NCBI GenBank assembly: GCA_050180235.1
Contig: JBFXEJ010000027.1
Coordinates: 1-53,357, forward strand
Direction of reading: 5' to 3'
Length of the DNA: 53,357 bases
From: JAABRU01 sp050180235
Lineage (GTDB): Bacteria > Desulfobacterota > Desulfobacteria > Desulfobacterales > Desulfococcaceae
Below the pieces are notes generated by a model. It made no database searches. It was given only the letters and a program-made list of their open reading frames with translations, and had not been told where the DNA came from. The translations under genes were made by a program, and so were the position numbers. Below, one piece after another: positions 7,993 through 16,397 of this stretch. How positions within the stretch are numbered: position 1 is the stretch's first letter; each line of letters begins with the position of its first letter.

Positions 7993-10900
7993 ATGAAACC
8001 ATTAGCGTTCACAGCGTCCGGCAGGACCTTCCGGGATATGCTGGATGAAAACAGATTGCTGAGGCAGGAAATCCGGGTTTCCCGCGAGGCAGCCGAAATC
8101 ACGGCAAGTCTTGTGGTGCGCCAGTTCGAGGAAACCGAAAAAATTCTCCGGCGCTTTCAGATAGCCAATGAGCAGCGCAAAGCCGTGCTCAACTCGGCCA
8201 CGCAGATTGCCATTGTGGCCACGGATCGTTCAGGACTGATCACCATCTTCAACACCGGGGCTGAAAATCTGCTGGGTTACAGAACAGAAGAGGTTGTGGG
8301 GAAAAAGACGCCTGAACTCTTTCTTGAATCTGTACTGGATACCAACGGGAATACCACAGATTCTGAACACAGCGGCCGGATCAGCGGTGCTGTGGATGTG
8401 CTGTTCAACTACGCGCTGCTGGGAAGTGCGGAACATTTGGAATGGACCTGTATACGGAAGGACGGTAACCGTTTTCCGGTCAGCATGACTGTCAACGCAC
8501 TGCGGAATCCGGATGGAGCGGTGACAGGTATGCTCTGCATTGCCAGCGATATTTCTGCGCGCAAACAGGCTGAGGCTGCGCTGAAAACCGCGCACAATGA
8601 ACTGGAGGCCCGTGTCAGGCAGCGGACAGCGGAACTGGCAAAAATCAATCAGGAACTGCAGACCGAAATCCGGGAGCGGAGCCAGGCTGAAAAGGCTCTG
8701 CGGGAATCTGAGGAAAAATACCGGGGCATTTTTGAAAATGCAACCGAAGGTTTTTTTCAGACCACTCCGGACGGGAAAGTGATTACGGTCAATCCGGCCA
8801 TGGTCAGGTTCATGGGTTATGAATCAGAAAAAGAACTCATTGAAACTGTTACTGATATCAGAATACAGTTCTATGTCAGGCCGGAAGACCGGGATGAATT
8901 CCGGAGACAGATTGAAACGGACGGATTTGTCAGCAGATTTGAAACCCGGTTCTGCCGTAAAGACGGAATCATCATTGATGTATCCCTCAATGCCCGGCTG
9001 GTACGGGATGAAAACGGAAATCCCCGTTTTTATGAGGGCATGATCCAGGATATTACCCAGCGGAAACGCAGTGAGGAACTCAAAATTGCCAAAGAGGCGG
9101 CCGAGGCGGCCACAAAGGCCAAAAGCGGCTTTCTGGCCAATATGAGCCATGAGATCCGTACTCCCATGAATGCCATTATCGGCCTGACCGAACTTGCCCT
9201 CAAAACCGATCTTAATTCCAGACAGCAGGATTATCTGGGCAAAATTCACACTTCCGCACATTCACTTCTGGGAATTATCAATGATATCCTTGATTTTTCC
9301 AAAATCGAGTCTGGCCGGCTGGAACTGGAGCACAGTCCTTTCAGTCTGCGTACTGTCATGGACAGTCTTTCAGACATGTTTTCCGGAAAGGTGGCTGAAA
9401 AAGGGATTGAACTGGCTATTTTTATTGCAAATGATGTCCCATGCGATCTGATGGGCGATTCCCTGCGCCTAAGCCAGATACTTATCAATCTGACCAATAA
9501 TGCTGTCAAGTTCACGGACAGGGGAGAAGTGGTGGTCAGGGCCTCTCTGCTGCGAACCGAAGGGGAAAAGGTGCGGCTTCGTTTTGAAATTGCTGATACC
9601 GGCATCGGCATTGACCGGGATTTCCTGCCTTTTCTGTTCACATCCTTTTCCCAGGCTGATGCCTCAACTACCAGGAAATACGGTGGAACCGGACTGGGGC
9701 TGACCATATGCAGGCAACTGGCCCGGCTGATGAACGGTGATATCTGCGCGGAAAGCGAAGCTGGCCGGGGAAGCATTTTTTATTTTACGGCAGAATTCGG
9801 ACTGCACTCCGGAAACGGAATCATCTCCCCCCCTGAACCTCAGTTTTTGCGCGGACGCAGGATACTGGTGGTGGACAATAATGAAACATCAAGATATATC
9901 TATATGGAAATACTGAAATCTTTTTCCTGTACCGCCGTATCTGCCGGTTCTGCGGAAGAGGCCATTGAAAAACTGAAACAGTCTCTGGCAGAAGTATCTT
10001 ATGATTTGGTGCTGATGGACTGGCGTATGCCTGATATGGATGGCATCAAAGCGCTGGAGCAGATACGGGAAATGCCCGGAATTTCTGAAATACCGGTGGT
10101 CATGATGACTGCATTCGGCAGGGAGGAAATCATGAGGCGCGCACAGGCTGCCGGGGCCACTGCCTTTCTGATCAAACCGGTCAAACAGTCACTTCTTTTT
10201 GACACACTCATAAATATTTTTGATCATGAGGGGAAAAACAGAGTTCCAAAGATACAACTGTCTGAAGACAAAGAAAATATCCGAACAGATTTTCTCAGAG
10301 GCAGACGGATTCTGCTGGTGGAGGATAATCTGATCAACCAGCAGGTTGCCACCGAGATACTGCAGTATGCCGGGGCAGTGGTGGAAACAGCGGATAACGG
10401 GAAATCTGCTTTGGATTCACTATGCTGCTCTGCATATGATGCCGTGCTTATGGATGTGCAGATGCCCGGACTGGACGGATACCAGGCCAGCCGTATGATC
10501 CGGAAAAATCCCCGGTGGCGGGAACTGCCGGTAATTGCCATGACAGCGCACGCGATGAAGGGGGACAGGGAAAAATGTCTGGAATCCGGAATGAATGATT
10601 ATATTACCAAACCCATTGACACCGGACGTCTTTTTTCCGTACTGTCCCAATGGCTCCCTGCATCCGGGGCGGATATGCCCGAAGCGGGGGGCAGCATTCT
10701 TCCGGAGACCGGGGACAGAGATTACGGATCAGTCTTTACGGACATTCCCGGAATTGACATGGCCGCCGCTCTCAGGCGGATCAGAAATCCAAAACTTTTT
10801 GCAAAACTGCTGCGGGATTTTGCACAAACCCATGCAGATGCTGCCCTTGTGATCCGGCAGGCCATCGGGAACAGAGACCGGAAGACCGCCCTGCGCTCTG

Positions 10901-11346
10901 CCCACAATATCAAAGGGGTTGCCGGAAACCTGTCAGCCGTTGAACTGTACGGAGCCGCGCTTGATCTGGAAAATCTTCTCAGGGAAAAAGAGGATGACAG
11001 ACTTCCGGAAGCTCTTCTCCTTTTTGAAAATGCCCTTGGGAATCTGGTGCTTTCAGCAGAAAATCTGAAAGAAAAAGAACAGGTTTGCGAAAAACCTGCC
11101 GCCGGGGGGGAATCCGGAAAAACCGGAATATTGATAAAAGAATTTGCGGAACTGCTGAAAAAAAATGATCTGGACGCGGAAAGATATTTTGTGTTACTGA
11201 AACAGGAAGCAGCAGGTCATAATCTGGATCACGCTCTGAAAAAACTGGAATTTCATATGAACCGTCTTGATTTTGATTTGGCGTTGGAACAATTGAAAAT
11301 CATCGCACAGCGGCTGAACATTTCTTCCGGAGGGGGAAACAGATGA
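7993..11346 (+). CDS. soluble hybrid histidine kinase: PAS-PAS-HisKA-HATPase-REC-REC-HPt
   Basis: A 1117-aa protein with no membrane segment, so cytoplasmic. Order: N-terminal helix, PAS 1 (about 62-192), a coiled coil (195-240), PAS 2 with PAC (about 243-365), HisKA with His386 in MSHEIRTPMN, HATPase (N box NLTNNAVKF, G1 DTGIGI, G2 GGTGLGLTI), REC 1 with Asp676 (LMDWRMPDMDG), REC 2 with Asp821 (LMDVQMPGLDG) and a C-terminal HPt with His971 (SAHNIKGVAGN). It is a complete BarA/TodS-like phosphorelay in one chain. It follows the hydrogenase-like gene by 18 bp and overlaps the diguanylate cyclase gene by 4 bp. The expected flow is from the PAS signal to the HPt and on to the receiver of that cyclase. 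The ATG at 7993 lacks a good ribosome-binding site; ATG 8038 is an alternative. Confidence 0.93.
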   Translation: MKPLAFTASGRTFRDMLDENRLLRQEIRVSREAAEITASLVVRQFEETEKILRRFQIANEQRKAVLNSATQIAIVATDRSGLITIFNTGAENLLGYRTEEVVGKKTPELFLESVLDTNGNTTDSEHSGRISGAVDVLFNYALLGSAEHLEWTCIRKDGNRFPVSMTVNALRNPDGAVTGMLCIASDISARKQAEAALKTAHNELEARVRQRTAELAKINQELQTEIRERSQAEKALRESEEKYRGIFENATEGFFQTTPDGKVITVNPAMVRFMGYESEKELIETVTDIRIQFYVRPEDRDEFRRQIETDGFVSRFETRFCRKDGIIIDVSLNARLVRDENGNPRFYEGMIQDITQRKRSEELKIAKEAAEAATKAKSGFLANMSHEIRTPMNAIIGLTELALKTDLNSRQQDYLGKIHTSAHSLLGIINDILDFSKIESGRLELEHSPFSLRTVMDSLSDMFSGKVAEKGIELAIFIANDVPCDLMGDSLRLSQILINLTNNAVKFTDRGEVVVRASLLRTEGEKVRLRFEIADTGIGIDRDFLPFLFTSFSQADASTTRKYGGTGLGLTICRQLARLMNGDICAESEAGRGSIFYFTAEFGLHSGNGIISPPEPQFLRGRRILVVDNNETSRYIYMEILKSFSCTAVSAGSAEEAIEKLKQSLAEVSYDLVLMDWRMPDMDGIKALEQIREMPGISEIPVVMMTAFGREEIMRRAQAAGATAFLIKPVKQSLLFDTLINIFDHEGKNRVPKIQLSEDKENIRTDFLRGRRILLVEDNLINQQVATEILQYAGAVVETADNGKSALDSLCCSAYDAVLMDVQMPGLDGYQASRMIRKNPRWRELPVIAMTAHAMKGDREKCLESGMNDYITKPIDTGRLFSVLSQWLPASGADMPEAGGSILPETGDRDYGSVFTDIPGIDMAAALRRIRNPKLFAKLLRDFAQTHADAALVIRQAIGNRDRKTALRSAHNIKGVAGNLSAVELYGAALDLENLLREKEDDRLPEALLLFENALGNLVLSAENLKEKEQVCEKPAAGGESGKTGILIKEFAELLKKNDLDAERYFVLLKQEAAGHNLDHALKKLEFHMNRLDFDLALEQLKIIAQRLNISSGGGNR

Positions 11347-12251
11347 AGAACAACAGGCAGAAAATACTGATTGTTGATGATGAACCTGCCAATATCAGAA
11401 TACTGGGAAGTGCACTGAAAGAGGAATATAATATTTCCTTTGCCACAGGCGGGGAACAGGCACTGAAAATTGCGGGCAGTGATACGGATCTGATTCTTCT
11501 GGATATCATGATGGCGGACATGAACGGATATGAGGTATGCCGGAAACTGAAAAGCAGCTCAAAAACAAGAAACATTCCGGTAATTTTTATCACCACCATG
11601 AGCAATGAGGAGGATGAAACCAGGGGTCTGGATGCCGGCGCTGTGGATTATATCACCAAACCTTTCAGCATGGCCATTGTCAAAGCCCGTGTGCGTACCC
11701 ATCTGGAACTGAAACGTCACAGGGATATGCTGGAACATCTTTCCTCTTTTGACGGACTGACAGGCATTCCCAACCGTCGGCGTTTTGATGAGTTTCTGGA
11801 ACAGGAATGGAAGCGCGCTGTACGGGATGCCTCCTTTCTGTCCCTGATTATGATTGATATTGATTATTTTAAGAGTTTCAACGACACTTACGGTCACTGT
11901 GCCGGGGATGACTGCCTGCGGAAAGTGGCAAAAACCCTTGCCGAATCAGTCAGCCGCCCCTCGGATCTGGTGGCCCGTTACGGAGGTGAGGAATTTGCGG
12001 CAGTTCTTCCCAAAACCGACAAAGAGGGAGCCGTGTTTGTTGCTGAGACCATGCGGAAGAAAATTGAGTCCCTGGGCATTCCGCACAGGAAGCCCGAAAC
12101 AGGGGGGCGTCTTACCGTAAGTATCGGCACGGCCACCGTCATCCCCACACCCAATACCGAACTGTCCGCACTCATCAACTGCAGTGACAGTGCGCTCTAT
12201 GACGCAAAGCACAGCGGCCGGAATCAGTTGAAAACCTCTGATTTGGCATAA
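11343..12251 (+). CDS. response regulator diguanylate cyclase (REC-GGDEF)
   Basis: A 302-aa protein: receiver (1-120) with Asp54 in LLDIMMADMNG and Lys in YITKPF, a helical linker, then a GGDEF domain (about 135-300). The active-site motif is GGEEF at 214-218. The inhibitory I-site RxxD (RPSD) lies five residues before it, so the enzyme should make c-di-GMP from two GTP and be product-inhibited. FDGLTGIPNRRRFDEFL is the conserved start of the catalytic domain. Its ATG overlaps the kinase stop (ATGA, 11343-11346), so it is translationally coupled and is the obvious phosphorylation target of that kinase's HPt. The layout is PleD/WspR-like with one receiver. Confidence 0.93.
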   Translation: MKNNRQKILIVDDEPANIRILGSALKEEYNISFATGGEQALKIAGSDTDLILLDIMMADMNGYEVCRKLKSSSKTRNIPVIFITTMSNEEDETRGLDAGAVDYITKPFSMAIVKARVRTHLELKRHRDMLEHLSSFDGLTGIPNRRRFDEFLEQEWKRAVRDASFLSLIMIDIDYFKSFNDTYGHCAGDDCLRKVAKTLAESVSRPSDLVARYGGEEFAAVLPKTDKEGAVFVAETMRKKIESLGIPHRKPETGGRLTVSIGTATVIPTPNTELSALINCSDSALYDAKHSGRNQLKTSDLA

Positions 12252-12273
12252 AAATATCCCGGACTGAAGACTT

Positions 12274-12413
12274 ATGCCGATTCGCCATTGGTTTTATAAA
12301 ATTCGGAATACAAATCAGCAGGAGTGCAAAAATTGAGCGTAGCGGTTTTTTGCACACCCGGAACAGCGGAAAAACTGACGGTATTGTATTAAATCAATGG
12401 GGAATTGGTATTA
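12274..12413. repeat. MITE-like element with imperfect terminal repeats and an inner hairpin
   Basis: The left end (ATGCCGATTCGCCATTGGTT, 12274-12293) is an imperfect inverse of the right end (12389-12413). The 33 bp at 12381-12413 recur at 24257-24289 with four mismatches. Inside, GTGCAAAAA (12324-12332) pairs with TTTTTGCAC (to 12355); that hairpin recurs at 39911-39942. It lies after the diguanylate cyclase gene and may serve as its terminator. Confidence 0.65.
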
Positions 12414-12514
12414 GGCTGTTTCTGAAAATAAATATCCCGGTTCAGTTCACAGACACAGGGCAAAAGCCGGAAGCTTTTGATACTTTGGCGGGATATTCTT
12501 TTCCGGAAATCACC

Positions 12515-14389
12515 TTATGCTGCAAAAGAGGATAATCCCATGAGCTCCGGCGTGGGAGTGATGCCGTTTTCCATCATTTCCTTTATTTTGGCTTTTGTTC
12601 TGCACAGGAGATAAACGGATTTCACGTGTTTGTTCTCCCGTTCCGCAATCATGGCAAGGGATGCGAGATTTTCTCCGGGATAAGGTTTTCTCTTTGCAAT
12701 TTCCAGACAGAAGGAAATCCCGTCCGTGAGATTGTTTTTGAATTCTTCCAGAGCTTTGATCTCTTTGGGGCTTCCCGTGCATTTTTTTGCCAAAGTTTCA
12801 AAATAATCCGCATAAAGCATGATCTCTTTGGCAAACATATGGGGACGTTCGGCAGAAACCAGGGATAGGCCCCGGCCGTAAATATGATCCACCATTTCTT
12901 TGAGGGTATAGGTTCTGTCAAACCATTCAATATTGGGGCCGGGACATACGCACTGGGGAGCATCTTTTTCTTCCGCTATTCCCAGGGCAATCAGCGCACC
13001 GTTTCCCAGATGTTCACAGAGACAGACTTTTTGTGTAATCTCCCGGCAGAGCTGCTCTTTTTCACCCGGAGACATATCCGACTGACTGATCTGCTCCAGT
13101 TTCCGTCTCTGATACTGCCGGGAACCTGTGCATATGGGTCTTTCAGAAAATTCTGTATTGGAAGCCAGCAGGCGTATAGGGCAGGAAGATCCCGGCTTCC
13201 CTTCTGCGGCCATCTGCCTGGTCCAAAGTTCTGAACCTGTACGGCGGACATTGCTGAAAGGGATTCCAAAAGGCGAGGCATTGCTCAGATAAAGGTCTTT
13301 TCCGCGAGCATTTGCAAGAATTCTGCGTGTGGGTTCATCCACCGGTGTGGCTTCGGGAACCAGAAGAAAGGGGCTGGCCCATCCGCACATATCCATGCCA
13401 AAATCCTCACGCAGACGCCGGACTTCGCCATGCACACCAATGCCGCCCTGTATGGTGACAAGGGGAAAACTGTCTTCCTGCGCGGCATATTTCCATCCTT
13501 TTTCCGCATAATACTGGGCAATGCTCTCACGGAATTCCGTGCAAAGCTGATCCCGGTTTTTACGGAATTCCTCTGCCACACAGGGAAGAATCATACCGTT
13601 GGTGGCAAAGGTATGGCCTCCGCAGTTCAGACCGGATTCAATGCGGTATTCATACACTTCCAGCCCTTTTTTGGCAAGAAACCTCCCTTGGATAAGAGCG
13701 GAACGGAAGTCACTGACTTTGATGATGATTTTCTTTTTGATCCTGCCGCTTTCATCCCGGTAGAAATCCCGGAAACGGGACATATAGGAAAACAGACTTT
13801 TGTTAATGCCCGCGGAAAACACAATGGACGATTCCAGGCAGCTTTCCGCATATCCCCTGAGCGCGGCTTTGGCATCGCTGAATTCATCGCCCAGAGAACT
13901 GCCGCTGCTGTCATAACGGAGATTATCCAGTTTGACCATGATATTGACGTCAATGGAGCCGGGTCTCATTTTTCCTGTCAGTTCCGCTGCTGCCGCATCT
14001 CTTTCCGGCCCTTCCGTCATGCTGATTAAGCGGTTATATTCTGCCTTCAGCGGAGATTCTTCGGGCAGGAGGTCAAAATATTTCTTTTTGTCATTTTCCG
14101 CAAAAAAGGGAAGCGACTTTATTTTTTCCATTTTTATTTCAACAATCTCTTTTACCGTGTTCAGCCAGGCCGTAATCCGCCTGGCCCTTCCATCCGCTTC
14201 CTCTTTTCCGATGGGAACCGGGGGAAGGTCAAAAAGTCCGCAGTAATAATGACGTATTTTTTCAAGAAGGAAATCTTCCACAATGGAAATCACAGAGGAT
14301 ATGCCAAAAGGAGCCACCCGGATGGGGGTGTCTGCGGAATGACCGAGTCCCATGACAGGGATATGAAAGGTATGGAGATCGTTTTTCAT
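12515..14389 (-). CDS. conserved protein of unknown function, possibly a flavin-type TIM barrel
   Basis: A 624-aa soluble protein that I do not recognise with certainty. It opens HIPVMGLGHSADTPIRVAPF and GISSVISIVED, a style seen in FMN-dependent TIM-barrel enzymes. Further on, KVSDFRSALIQGRFLAKKG is followed by GLNCGGHTFATNG, and TIQGGIGVHGEV by FGMDMCGWASPFLLVPEATP. The latter is reminiscent of the GGIG...GT motif of nitronate-monooxygenase-like proteins. The C-terminal third has several cysteines in short motifs (CTGSRQYQRRK, CLCEHLGNGA, CVCPGPN) that could bind metal. There is no signal peptide or membrane helix. AAAGGTC precedes the ATG. It is transcribed alone, opposite its neighbours. 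The frame, composition and start support a real gene; the function is open. Confidence 0.8.
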   Translation of the reverse strand: MKNDLHTFHIPVMGLGHSADTPIRVAPFGISSVISIVEDFLLEKIRHYYCGLFDLPPVPIGKEEADGRARRITAWLNTVKEIVEIKMEKIKSLPFFAENDKKKYFDLLPEESPLKAEYNRLISMTEGPERDAAAAELTGKMRPGSIDVNIMVKLDNLRYDSSGSSLGDEFSDAKAALRGYAESCLESSIVFSAGINKSLFSYMSRFRDFYRDESGRIKKKIIIKVSDFRSALIQGRFLAKKGLEVYEYRIESGLNCGGHTFATNGMILPCVAEEFRKNRDQLCTEFRESIAQYYAEKGWKYAAQEDSFPLVTIQGGIGVHGEVRRLREDFGMDMCGWASPFLLVPEATPVDEPTRRILANARGKDLYLSNASPFGIPFSNVRRTGSELWTRQMAAEGKPGSSCPIRLLASNTEFSERPICTGSRQYQRRKLEQISQSDMSPGEKEQLCREITQKVCLCEHLGNGALIALGIAEEKDAPQCVCPGPNIEWFDRTYTLKEMVDHIYGRGLSLVSAERPHMFAKEIMLYADYFETLAKKCTGSPKEIKALEEFKNNLTDGISFCLEIAKRKPYPGENLASLAMIAERENKHVKSVYLLCRTKAKIKEMMENGITPTPELMGLSSFAA

Positions 14390-14583
14390 GTATGACCTTT
14401 TTTGTGATGGATTTCAGTGTCCGGGTTTCAGTATTTATTTCCTGACACCCGCATCTTTTTGCAATAGTATAAAAATTATATCATAAATCAATATCTGATT
14501 CTGACAATTATTTTTCAGTTTTACATTTTTTTTACAAATCCTGTTTTCTCTGATCCTCCGGAAAGAGACAGATGTTCTTTGTC

Positions 14584-14612
14584 TTGACAGAATATACTGA
14601 CAAACTTATTTT
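14584..14612 (+). promoter_or_regulatory. candidate sigma70-type promoter toward the J-protein gene
   Basis: TTGACA (14584-14589), 17-bp spacer, TATTTT (14607-14612). The gene starts about 235 nt downstream, leaving a long leader that contains the repeat copy at 14733-14793. No CIRCE element (heat-shock inverted repeat) was seen. Confidence 0.5.
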
Positions 14613-14732
14613 TACAGGTTACGCATATATATTGAAGATGGACAGAATCAGGGATTGTGCCGAACGCGGCGAAATACATTTGTACGAAACCTAGGTATGT
14701 GCAGATTTTTTAACTGACTGAAATTATGTCAT

Positions 14733-14793
14733 TCATCTGGAAACCGGAATACGGTCTTCACAGTCCGGATACCGGATTTCGCGGGTGTGACGG
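14733..14793 (-). repeat. degenerate copy of the dispersed CGTCAT palindrome
   Basis: Read on the minus strand this begins CCGTCACACCCGCGAAATCC and continues GGTATCCGGACTGTG, matching the left arm and centre of the palindrome at 1402-1472 with scattered changes. It sits in the leader of the J-protein gene. Confidence 0.55.
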
Positions 14794-14846
14794 AAAAAGC
14801 TGCACATAACGTAAGGCTGTACGATTTGGAATACGGAGAAGAAATT

Positions 14847-15755
14847 ATGGCTGAAACAGATTATTACAAAATGCTGGGCGTCAGCAAAAGTGCTTCTGAC
14901 GATGAGATCAAAAAGGCTTACCGGAAACTGGCCATGAAATATCATCCTGACCATGCCAAGGGCGATAAGGCCGCGGAGGAAAAATTCAAACAGATCAGCG
15001 AGGCATATGCGGTTCTGAGCGATAAGGAGAAACGGAAACAGTATGATACCTTCGGTTCTTCGGACTTCCGCCAGCGCTACTCCCAGGAGGATATTTTTAA
15101 AAATTTTGATTTTTCAAATATATTCAGTGATTTGGGAGTGAAAGACGGATTTCCTTTCGGCAACAGGGGAAACTTCCGTTTTTCTTTTGGCGGAGGCTCC
15201 CCCTTTGGTTCCCCGAAAAGGCCGCATCAGGCAAAAGGCGCAGATCTGGTATATGAAATTCCGCTTACCCTTAGGGAAATAGCGGACGGAACCAGCAAAA
15301 CTGTCAGTTTCCAGCACAAAGGGCAGTCCGAAAACCTGACGGTGCGGATTCCCAAAGGAATGATCACAGGAAAAAAACTGCGGATTTCCGGCAAAGGGGA
15401 AAGCGGTTCCCAGGGGGGACCGTCCGGTGATCTTTATATCAAATCAAAACTTCTGCCGGATCCGGTTTTCACAAATGAGGAATACGATCTCCATGTCACA
15501 AAGGAAATCAGACTGACAGAGGCCCTTCTCGGAACGGCTGTATCTGTGCAGACCATCGAAGGCCCGGAACTGAACCTGAGTATCCCCCCGGGCACAAAGC
15601 ACAGGACAAAAATGCGGCTTGCCGGCAGGGGGCTTCCGCATATGCAGGACGGCGGCAAAGGCGATCTTTATGTCACAATTCACGTAAATATGCCGGATCG
15701 TCTTACAGATGCGCAGAGAGAACTGGTTAGAAAAATGGCAGATTCCGGGTTATAA
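14847..15755 (+). CDS. CbpA-type J-domain co-chaperone (DnaJ type II)
   Basis: A 302-aa protein. I chose the ATG at 14847 (GGAGAAG upstream; protein start MAETDYYKMLGVSKSAS) over an in-frame start 60 nt earlier. Residues 4-68 are the J domain with the HPD tripeptide (YHPDHAKG) that stimulates DnaK ATPase. A Gly/Phe-rich linker follows (PFGNRGNFRFSFGGGSPFG). There is no cysteine zinc finger, so it is the CbpA class, not DnaJ proper. The C-terminal part (about 128-300) has two beta-barrel substrate-binding domains, starting GADLVYEIPLTLREIADGT, and ends in a dimerisation segment. It works with DnaK on unfolded clients in the cytoplasm. It stands alone here; hpt follows 107 bp later behind its own promoter. 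Confidence 0.92.
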   Translation: MAETDYYKMLGVSKSASDDEIKKAYRKLAMKYHPDHAKGDKAAEEKFKQISEAYAVLSDKEKRKQYDTFGSSDFRQRYSQEDIFKNFDFSNIFSDLGVKDGFPFGNRGNFRFSFGGGSPFGSPKRPHQAKGADLVYEIPLTLREIADGTSKTVSFQHKGQSENLTVRIPKGMITGKKLRISGKGESGSQGGPSGDLYIKSKLLPDPVFTNEEYDLHVTKEIRLTEALLGTAVSVQTIEGPELNLSIPPGTKHRTKMRLAGRGLPHMQDGGKGDLYVTIHVNMPDRLTDAQRELVRKMADSGL

Positions 15756-15768
15756 GGAATCAAATTCA

Positions 15769-15798
15769 TTGACAGGACTAATATGTTCAATGTATCAT
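15769..15798 (+). promoter_or_regulatory. candidate sigma70-type promoter of hpt
   Basis: TTGACA (15769-15774), 18-bp spacer, TATCAT (15793-15798). The start codon of hpt is 65 nt downstream. Confidence 0.55.
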
Positions 15799-15862
15799 TG
15801 TCTGTATTTCAGTTTGCCGGGGTCAACTGCTGAAAAATCTTTAACTTATTGAAACTGATATT

Positions 15863-16381
15863 ATGCCTGAACTTATCCCTGTCCTGAAAAAAAAAGAAAT
15901 AGACAAACTCGTGGCGGACACAGCCCGCCGGATTTCCGCTGACTACAAAGACAGCGAACTGGTGCTGGTGGGAATTTTGAAAGGGGCCTTCATTTTCCTT
16001 TCTGATCTTGCCCGGCAACTGAGCATTCCGGTAAAAATTGATTTTATACGGGCTTCCAGTTACGGTGCAGGAACTTCCTCATCAGGGAAAATCCGGCTGA
16101 CAAAGGAACTGGAAACCGATATACGGGACAGAGATGTCCTTCTTGTTGAAGATATAGTGGATACCGGACTGACACTGACGTATCTGATCGAATACCTCAA
16201 ATCCTTTCACCCGAAAAGCGTCAGGGTATGCGCTTTTCTGGATAAACGGGAACGGAGGGAAAAAGAGGTTGCAGTGGATTATGTCTGCAGGGTTATGGAA
16301 GAGGGCTTTCTTGTCGGTTACGGACTGGATTATGCTGAGGACTACAGAGCTTTACCGGAAATTTACCATCTGAAATTATAA
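15863..16381 (+). CDS. hpt: hypoxanthine (guanine) phosphoribosyltransferase
   Basis: A 172-aa enzyme of standard length. It transfers the phosphoribosyl group of PRPP to hypoxanthine or guanine, giving IMP or GMP in purine salvage. The PRPP-binding motif is VLLVEDIVDTGLTL (about residues 92-105). The N-terminal flexible-loop region VGILKGAFIFLSDLARQL and the base-binding tail (FLVGYGLDYAEDYRALP) are both typical of bacterial Hpt. The zinc-ribbon gene starts 16 bp downstream on the same strand, so the two are probably co-transcribed from the promoter at 15769-15798. Confidence 0.95.
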   Translation: MPELIPVLKKKEIDKLVADTARRISADYKDSELVLVGILKGAFIFLSDLARQLSIPVKIDFIRASSYGAGTSSSGKIRLTKELETDIRDRDVLLVEDIVDTGLTLTYLIEYLKSFHPKSVRVCAFLDKRERREKEVAVDYVCRVMEEGFLVGYGLDYAEDYRALPEIYHLKL

Positions 16382-16397
16382 CCAGTGAGGATGTATT

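Larger units (their letters stand above)
14390..14846. other. divergent intergenic region with one promoter and a degenerate repeat
   Basis: This lies between the divergent 624-aa gene and the J-protein gene. It holds the promoter at 14584-14612 and the repeat copy at 14733-14793. The rest is AT-rich with no gene seen. Confidence 0.6.

Noticed and set aside
12445..12500. Possible c-di-GMP-I (GEMM) riboswitch because of CACAGGGCAAA near a cyclase gene
   Set aside because: Only the one short string matches. The second conserved stretch (GGACGCAAAGCC-like) and the P2/P3 helices are missing, and no gene starts downstream on that strand.
14390..14846. CIRCE heat-shock operator upstream of the J-protein gene
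   Set aside because: No TTAGCACTC-N9-GAGTGCTAA inverted repeat is present; the only inverted repeat there belongs to the dispersed CGTCAT family.
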